Assembly (NCBI GenBank): GCA_008921705.1
Contig: VFFE01007583.1
Coordinates: 422,077-486,076 of the forward strand
Length of the DNA: 64,000 nt
Direction of reading: 5' to 3'
Source: Burhinus oedicnemus
Taxonomy: Eukaryota; Chordata; Aves; Charadriiformes; Burhinidae
A program made the position numbers and the translations under genes. Shown here in pieces: positions 58,816 to 64,000 of the stretch. How positions within the stretch are numbered: the stretch's first letter is position 1; every line of letters starts with the position of its first letter. A model generated the notes under the pieces. It saw only the letters and a list, made by a program, of their open reading frames with translations, did not search any database and was not told the origin of the DNA.

Positions 58816-59429
58816 CAGTATAATTATTACACTATACAAGTATTGCACCTAGAATCCTACCCACAGGACATGTTAGCTCTAGCTTAGGTGCTGCTTAGGC
58901 ATATTAGGCTGTAACTGTGACTGTAATAAGTCATGCACTCAGGCATAGCCATTTACTAATGTGTCTACACTACAGTTGACTACAGTATTTGCTTTTGAAT
59001 GGGTCCCACTGTACCACGCTGGCAAAGGGGCAAAGTCAGTAAGAAACTGTTTGCACTGGACATGTCTGGTACCTGTCTGCTCAGCACAGACCTCCTGTTT
59101 TATTGCACTGCTTGGTAGTGAAGGATCTAGGCAGACACAGCCTGATGAAACTGGCTACTAGAGAATCATCCTGCTGTATTCTCCATGTCTTAGATGACTC
59201 TTCAACTCAGTGAAATTTTCGTGCAAAGTCCTTCTGACTCTGAACAAGCACAAGTATGTCCATTCCAGTTCTTAAGAACATAAAAGACTATGCTACTATT
59301 CTGTCCATAGATGCCCTTCTGTTACCCAGCTCTCTTGGAGAACAAAAGCATTCACTTAAGGAAGGAATAACATACAAGGCATTTTTTGAAGTTCAGACTA
59401 TTGAAGTACAGTATTTGAGCATTTCATAT

Positions 59430-59550
59430 ACTTCAATGACTATTCTTGCAGCTAACTGCAAAAGAAGAAGAACAGACATGCAAAAATAGTAAGTAACTAG
59501 TCTGAGGTCACATAGACCGTGGCTACAGTGTCTGGCAAGGGCCGCGTCAA
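59430..59550 (-). mobile_element. MIR-like ancient SINE fragment
   Basis: Read on the minus strand, TCTATGTGACCTCAGACTAG and TTACTTACT match MIR 'GTGTGACCTTGGGCAAGTTACTTAACC'. GCATGTCTGTTCTTCTTCTT then takes the place of 'TGCCTCAGTTTCCTCATCTG'. Order and spacing agree, but divergence is high and the limits are approximate. Confidence 0.42.
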
Positions 59551-60255
59551 AGCTTAAATATTCTCAAAACTAAATGTGTCTGCTGTACAAGGGTGAACCT
59601 GAAAGCACATTTGCTGGTATAGCTGGGAAATGCCCTCCAGGGCATGTGCCCTAGCAAGACCAGCACATTAGTGCATGGCTTTCACAGCCCGCTCACACAC
59701 ATCATCCACTGCCTGCCTCCAAGGCAGCCACATGGAAGGAGGTGAGGAGGAGGCAAAGGATGTCACCCGTGCACCTGCTCTAGAGACAACCCTTTCAAAG
59801 TGCTGTGGATAGATCAAAGACACTCAACTGGTTCTCTTGAATATCATTTAATTCTTTCTCCATTTCCCAGGGTCAAAGGTGCTTTGGGTGGAAAACCTCA
59901 AATTTTGGGCAACTTTGGGGGCATCATGTTCAATGCTGGGAATGAAATGAACAGATAACAGAACAGAAAGTTCCCAAAGATAGCTGTGGGAGTGAAAATG
60001 GGAAAACGGAAACAGAAAACAAAGGGATCAATTCTCTATACATTCCTTATGGGAATCATTCAGCAGTATAGTCTTTGGTTGCTACAGGCGTCACTAGCCC
60101 TTCTGCAACGTTGTTAATAAAAACCAGCAGCAACAAAAAATACTTTGGTTGGACTTTGTATTTAAGTTAATTAAAATGGCTTAGATTAATCAGCAACATG
60201 CATTTACACAGAGTGCATGTGCCATCTGTGTAAAGTGTCTCTGAGTAAATCTAGA

Positions 60256-60299
60256 TTTAATTCAAGTGAATTAAATTCCAATTTTAATTCAAGTGAATT
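60256..60299. repeat. Direct duplication, 17-bp unit at 27-bp period
   Basis: TTTAATTCAAGTGAATT occurs at 60256-60272 and again, identical, at 60283-60299. The unit is itself close to palindromic (AATTCAAGTGAATT), so the block can form alternative hairpins. Confidence 0.9.
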
Positions 60300-61706
60300 G
60301 GCTGTAAATTAACTTAAAGACAGTAAACAGTGACCAGAGCATGCTAAGAATGGTTGGTTCAGTGTGGGCTGAGCTCCAGAGCAGCGGCTGTCCAGTGACA
60401 GCAAATACAGTTGACTTGGATACCAAAGGACAGCAGAGAAGTTTTTGGTGGGGCATGACACAAACTTGGAGCTCTGTACACTTGCTACAGTCAGACAGAG
60501 GAGAGGACAGAGCTGGAGAAGATTTACAGCTATGCACATATAAAAGACAGCAAGAGTAACTGGTAGTTTTCAGTGGGACGTTCAGTCTGGACTGTCTGTA
60601 TGTGAGAAGTAGCACGAGGCGACCAGCACAGATTGTGGGTGAGCATGATACAGCAGGGGAACGTCATGCGGACAGCTGACCCTTGTGATGGAGCTGGTGG
60701 TGAGCTATACTGCTTCAGTTTTTGCCAGCACTCTGGTGCAGCAGGGCTAAAATCCAGCAGGGACCAACTTCCTGTCAGCTTGAATAGAAGAACATGTGCT
60801 TAATTGATCTTTGAGGTTTTGTATATAAAAAGGTATTACTGCTGTCATCTGTCAATCCACCTAGGGATGTCTTCATCTCCAGCTTAGGAAACACTGCTTA
60901 CAGAGGTGGGAGAAGGTGGTGGTCTGGGAAATTTGTATAATAATGTATTTGTATAAACAACAACAAAAAATTACAATAAAGGGAATACTACTATTCAGTA
61001 AATGAGGACTTGTATTTCTCCTTAAGAAGCCATAGACAGGTAAAATTAGCCCCTGTAGCTGTTGTAGTACTCAGACAGACAGATGACCTTTGTAGTCCCA
61101 CATAAAAGAATGCAGGTAAAGGAGAAATTAACTATTGAATAAAAACCTTCTCTGGGGTTCAAATGTTCAAAAATTCTTCCTCCTGTAAACACTGTTTTTC
61201 TAGTTCAAACCTAAGTAACAAAGAAAAGCAATCTCCATCATTCGAAATCATGCTCATTTACAAAACATATACAGAAACATGCTCTACAACAAATCTCTGT
61301 GTCTTGTTATAAGCAGGGAGGCATCAAAATCCATAATAACAGCATTTATAAGAGAAAGATCAATATGGCATCTGGTATTTCAAAGGCAGAAAATGATTCT
61401 ATTAAATTTCTACTTGTAGAAAATGCACTAGACAAATACCTAAAACCTATAGTCGGTTTTAGCCTCTCATACTGTGCCACTGAATAAATCACAGGGAAAC
61501 CATCACAAAATTCTTTCTGAAAGATGCACTAGGGCCTGTTTCACCCTCTTCTGATTGAAATGACAGCTCTTCAAGAAAAGATTGTGGCTCAAGATGTCAC
61601 TGACCTTCTCCCACTCACATCTTATCAGAGCATCTCTGTTGTCACTGGGATGTGGGGTAAAGCTTAAAGTTTGGGGTTTTTTGCCCTGGGTGCCACTGTT
61701 TTAATA

Positions 61707-61724
61707 GTGTGTGTGTGTGCGTGT
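61707..61724. repeat. Short GT microsatellite
   Basis: GTGTGTGTGTGTGCGTGT; a short dinucleotide run with one substitution. Confidence 0.85.
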
Positions 61725-61791
61725 AACTAATTTAGTTGTGCTACATGAAAAAAAATAAAAGGGGTAACAGAGAGATAGAAGCAAAACCTAA

Positions 61792-62205
61792 AAATGGTCA
61801 CAGTGAGTTAGACCAAAGGTCTGTCCACTCCAGGAAAGCACCCTGTATTTATAGAATTGACATTAAGAGATCTCTGAACACAGTTTTTGCTCCTGGGACT
61901 GTTGACAATCTCTTGTTCTGGTGTCTTGATTAAAAAAACCTCAAAGTATGGCCACAAGTGGATGATTATGGAACAGTAAGAACAAGACAACAATACATGA
62001 AACTTCTTGCTAACACTCTCTCTGCTTTTAATGACTTTAGCTCAGGACCTTATTTCTCTGAATGTGGGCTTTATGTATTTTGCAATGCTCAGTGGATTTA
62101 TTTTCATGAACTTCAGTCATCCCTTGTAAATTTTTAGTATCTACCATATCCTTTGGCAAGGAGTTTCACAAGTCATCTGTCTGTTGTGGGAAGAACAGAA
62201 TGAGA
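61792..62205 (-). mobile_element. Ancient CR1 3' end (turtle/crocodile-type subfamily)
   Basis: Read on the minus strand, GTGAAACTCCTTGCCAAAGG and ATATGGTAGAT correspond to the CR1 phrase 'GTGGAACTCCTTGCCAGAGGATGTTGTGAAGG'. Before it, GTTCTTCCCACAACAGACAG fits the 'TTCTTCACACAACGCACAGTC' segment. The element closes at about 61795 with AGACCTTTGGTCTAACTCAC and TGTGACCA, matching the terminal 'GGACCTTTGGTCTGACCCAGTATGGCCA'. The middle is diverged and has an apparent insertion. These phrases are typical of old CR1 subfamilies abundant in turtles and crocodilians, so the copy likely predates modern birds. It is much older than the copies at 19.4 and 49.6 kb. Confidence 0.75.
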
Positions 62206-64000
62206 CAGCCCTAGCCAATGGGAAGTTATGGTGTTAGCCCACTGGCTGTCAATGTTATCATACTCTGTTGGTAACTCATAAATGGAACTACAGAGGAAAA
62301 TAGTTTTGAAGTGCGATGGTGAAGTAGATGTTGATGGATATTTGCAGAGCATAGCTCCCCAGCATGAGGGACATCAGAGGAGAAAGCATGGAAGTGTTCG
62401 TTTGCAAACCTTAGAGACTGTGAAGATGGCCTGTAGGCTGGACCAACCTACTGGGTTACCATCAAGGAGATGGTACCCACGGCTGTCTCAGACCTTCCCA
62501 GGAATGGGTGGTTCTGTGAATACAGCACTGAAGACAGGCAGGAAGAGCAATATAGAGTCAGGCTGTATTTCAAAAACAAGACAAGACACATACCGCTAGG
62601 CCAGGAAGAAGTCTGGAAAGTTGCATCTTTGTTCCTTATTGTTTACATAAGTGATCAAACATCCTTGTCCTTCATTTCTGCAAGATCTGGAATGATGTGC
62701 ATTCAGAGAGGAGGCTAGACCAAAGCAGCAGCTCCATTTTACCTCTTGAAACCTCTGAGAAGGCCCATTTTGCTGCAATAAACTCTGAACCTTTTTACAG
62801 TCAAATACAAATACAGCTATTCATGACACCTGTAAATGGCCTTGTCTTAGAGTAATGCTCAGTGCTGAAGGCAGTGACATTAAATGAAGTTAGAGACTGG
62901 ATTTTTAGATGCACCCGAGATAAAACATAGCAACTGGTATGCAGCCTTAGAAATATCTACATTGGTAGTAATTACTAGCCGTCATTAACTTGGGAGTCAC
63001 ATGGTCTTATGGTGTCTGAAGGCCTCCAGTGGATGCTAGTAAAGCCAGGCTTTTATACAAGGAACAGAGCAGTTATGGATAAAAGCAGTAGGATAGATGT
63101 GACAACCAGCAATTTTAACTTATCACCTTGGAGCTTTATTTTTGAAAGCTTTTACTTCCCACTGATTGCAGGCTTCCAATTTTGTGTTGTCATGTAATAA
63201 ATTACAAAAATTATCTTCCCTTTTTTTTTTTTTGGCATGGTGCTTCATAGACAAAGTATCTAAAAAGCTGTTTTTTTTTTTTTTTTAACTCAATGAGTTA
63301 AGTATTGCTGCCATGGTGATTATAAGAAGAAATCAGCACCAAACAGCAGCCTAGAAATCTGGATACAGATTCAAAATTCTCAGTAGCCAGGGTATTTGAT
63401 TTGAATCCTTTGTAATAGCAGGCTTTTACTGTGTGTATGGAGGGGGTGGGGGTGGAAGGCTACAGCAGAGAGGTCATTTTGAAAAGCGGATCTTTAATCC
63501 TTTTCCTGAAGGCAAGAGGACAGTCTGACTTACTAATTTGTCCAAAGGAGATCTGAAGGAGATCACTCATAGCAGGGAGATGAACATCCTCCTCTCAGCG
63601 GGGGTGTGAAGGAGAAGGCATCGTCATCCCTGAGGTGGCTGTAAGGATGGCACCACTGTGCTGATCATTTAAAAGCTGTCCCGTTTGACCAGGACCTTCC
63701 CTCTATAGCACTAAGGTAGTCTTGACTCTTGTATATACCAAGTGCTAACAGACTTTATTAACATTCACTGCCACATTTACTGAATTTATATTCTAAATAA
63801 GTATTCTAGACCAAGAGGTCGAGTTTGCTGACAGTGCACATGCTTGATCATAACCATCATAAAAAGACAGCAATGGATGCAAAGACAAGACTTACAAGAG
63901 CCATTGTGAAGCTAGTAAAAATGTTTTCAATATTTAGTTAATTATACTCTATGTATCACCAACAAAAAAGAGGACAAAGATGTTGTGGGATAATTAGAGA
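62206..64000. other. Unassigned noncoding stretch, 3' end of window
   Basis: No gene was recognised. An open frame at 62282-62599 (105 codons) has no family resemblance. Two long T tracts lie at 63221-63233 and 63271-63286. The last 300 bases are AT-rich and unremarkable. Confidence 0.55.
63221..63286. repeat. Paired poly-T tracts (T13 and T16)
   Basis: T13 at 63221-63233 and T16 at 63271-63286 flank about 37 bp of unique sequence. On the minus strand these are A tails. A doubled tail can arise from two adjacent retroposition events or from priming twice, but no element body is recognisable. Right after them, AACTCAATGAGTT is a short near-palindrome. Confidence 0.85.

Larger units (their letters stand above)
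55960..59429. other. Unassigned noncoding stretch
   Basis: No gene is called. It includes a 38-codon small open frame on the minus strand (56272-56388), paired E-boxes (57120-57139), an A21 tract (58390-58410) and a 17-bp-period tandem duplication (58783-58815). Confidence 0.5.
59551..61791. other. Unassigned noncoding stretch
   Basis: No gene was recognised. It contains a 27-bp-period duplication (60256-60299) and a short GT run (61707-61724). The rest is AT-rich mixed sequence. Confidence 0.5.

Noticed and set aside
62183..62800. Possible LTR starting TGTTGTGGGAAGAAC and ending near AATAAACTCTGAACC
   Set aside because: The proposed start is better explained as part of the old CR1 on the minus strand, and no matching LTR end or duplication was found.
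1..64000. CRISPR arrays, tRNA, rRNA, snRNA genes or bacterial operons
   Set aside because: No regularly spaced repeats, no tRNA B-box with cloverleaf, and no rRNA or U-snRNA core sequences were seen on either strand.

Overview
The window looks like bird nuclear DNA, probably a neoavian species, taken from an intergenic or long-intron region. The best evidence is two CR1 LINE copies with the avian terminal repeat (ATTCTATGAT-type units) at 19362 and 50503. Supporting evidence is a retroviral LTR opening TGTCCTGGTTTGAGG, the low repeat load, and weathered amniote repeats (MIR-like, old CR1 and L3-like). There is no sign of bacterial, phage or organellar sequence. No complete protein-coding gene could be recognised on either strand. 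The longest open frames, about 200 codons at 44146-44754 and 45132-45755, are low-complexity or compositionally odd and look like chance.

Layout. 1-3013 is unassigned, with a 23-bp-period tandem duplication near 1.5 kb. 3014-3777 is a solo-type LTR, followed by a GC-rich spacer with a CTCF-like motif and then, at 4180-4950 on the minus strand, a decayed LINE whose reverse transcriptase can still be read. 6.5-6.9 kb is AT-rich with many homeodomain-type cores. 7.46-7.68 kb is the densest CpG cluster I saw. It is followed by two candidate exons with strong splice signals (8028-8095 and 8856-8935) and a MIR-like SINE (8940-9085). 9-19 kb is largely featureless apart from a perfect CRE and an 18-bp perfect palindrome. 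CR1 copy 1 (minus) is at 19.4 kb. 20-37 kb has simple repeats and one CTCF/E-box palindrome. 37-46 kb has several candidate exons, an old sauropsid repeat motif folded as a hairpin, and other hairpins. CR1 copy 2 (plus), with its RT catalytic box, is at 49.55-50.50 kb. 51.6-55.7 kb has more AT-rich, conserved-element-like blocks leading to a noncoding exon candidate at 55893-55959. 56-64 kb holds a small open frame, paired E-boxes, a MIR-like fragment, an old CR1 3' end (61.79-62.20 kb, minus) and long A/T tracts.

No operon-like or pathway-level gene cooperation can be described. What the window may contain is cis-regulatory DNA and one or more spliced, possibly noncoding, transcripts. I did not find a convincing undescribed biological system. 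The most testable items are the candidate exons and the AT-rich blocks, which need transcript data and cross-species alignment. Composition and similarity statements are by eye; nothing was computed or searched.
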